Shown: piece after piece, positions 63,821-64,000 of the stretch
How the letters are laid out: each line of letters opens with the position of its first letter
Numbering within the stretch: position 1 is the stretch's first letter
Assembly: GCA_963807305.1 (NCBI GenBank)
Contig: CAWEBN010000002.1
Location: forward strand, 1 to 64,000
DNA: 64,000 bases
DNA from: JAOPZW01 sp963807305
GTDB lineage: Bacteria > Actinomycetota > Thermoleophilia > Solirubrobacterales > Solirubrobacteraceae
Direction of reading: 5' to 3'
Position numbers and translations under genes: made by a program
Notes under the pieces: generated by a model
The model's database searches: none
What the model was told of the DNA's origin: nothing
Seen by the model: the letters and a program-made list of their open reading frames with translations, nothing else

Positions 63821-64000
63821 GGGCCGCCCGCTACCTGGCCGCCGTCGACTCGCACACCGAGGGCATGCCGACGAGGGTCATCACCGGCGGGGTCGGGCCG
63901 CTGCCCGGCGCGACCATGCTCGAGCGCAAGCTGCGCTTCGAGGCCGAGCGCGACGACCTGCGCCTGCTGCTGATGCGCGAGCCGCGCGGGCACGCGGCGA
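63817..64000 (+). CDS. Proline racemase family protein, probable 4-hydroxyproline 2-epimerase (partial)
   Basis: The TTG at 63817 overlaps the stop of the lyase gene. The visible 61 residues include AAVDSHTEGMPTRVITGGVGPLPG and LLLMREPRGHAA, hallmarks of the proline racemase / 4-hydroxyproline epimerase / 3-hydroxyproline dehydratase family. The catalytic Cys region lies beyond the right edge. The neighbours favour the 2-epimerase, the first step of trans-4-hydroxyproline breakdown. Confidence 0.8.
   Translation, partial: MRAARYLAAVDSHTEGMPTRVITGGVGPLPGATMLERKLRFEAERDDLRLLLMREPRGHAA

Overview
The window is very G+C-rich, densely packed bacterial DNA with short spacers, ATGA/GTGA-type gene overlaps and strong G/C third-position bias. 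Its gene families (wax ester synthase/DGAT, DUF1876, DevS/DevR-type two-component pair, Rv1264-type adenylate cyclase, GNAT-first Pat-type acetyltransferases, single-chain acetyl-CoA carboxylase) point to a high-G+C Actinomycetota, most likely Thermoleophilia/Solirubrobacterales. That placement is inferred from gene content only. I see no rRNA, tRNA, CRISPR array, insertion sequence or replication origin.

Layout. 1-5.5 kb: end of a pyruvate:ferredoxin oxidoreductase, a DHOD-like protein, an FAD oxidoreductase, a CBS protein, a thiolase and a decayed trehalose synthase copy. 5.7-19 kb (mostly minus strand): acyl-CoA synthetase, a Pat-like GNAT/acyl-CoA-synthetase fusion, universal stress protein (USP), alcohol dehydrogenase, WS/DGAT, then acyltransferase and DUF1876 on plus, and a second Pat-like fusion. 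19-30 kb: P-type ATPase remnant, a 1839-residue single-chain biotin-dependent carboxylase, an intact trehalose synthase and pyruvate phosphate dikinase. 30-33.3 kb: a membrane protein, two frameshifted FAD oxidoreductases and a receiver-like protein. 33.4-39.7 kb: an OmpR-type two-component system divergent from an ApbE / ferric-reductase-like / ferredoxin reductase / ferredoxin operon. 39.7-43.1 kb: MacB/FtsX-type ABC exporter. 43.1-50.4 kb: fourth FAD oxidoreductase, USP plus DevS-like GAF kinase, DevR-like regulator, MgtA-type ATPase. 50.6-52.6 kb: arsenic operon. 52.7-60.6 kb: lipase, adenylate cyclase, FMN 2-hydroxyacid oxidase, a possible GxGD membrane protease, NUDIX, VOC, GNAT, histidine kinase. 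60.6-64 kb: trans-4-hydroxyproline catabolism.

How it fits together. The first 50 kb combine most of the protein families that form the mycobacterial DosR dormancy regulon (USPs, CBS/Hrp1-like, Tgs1-like WS/DGAT, DUF1876/Rv1738-like, a cation ATPase, and a USP-DevS gene pair next to DevR) with fermentation and redox enzymes. Eleven intergenic spaces, nearly all about 40-115 bp ahead of these genes, carry a related dyad, roughly TGCGG-N4/5-CTACGG or TGCGG-N5-CCGCA. I propose a DosR-like dormancy/hypoxia island with its own operator.

Quality caveat. About 25 single-base indels interrupt otherwise well-conserved genes. Most lie between 30.9 and 46.8 kb, while 16-30 kb and 47-64 kb are clean apart from the ATPase remnant. 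I annotate the interrupted genes by their full homologous extent and note each break; many may be sequencing or assembly errors rather than real pseudogenes.
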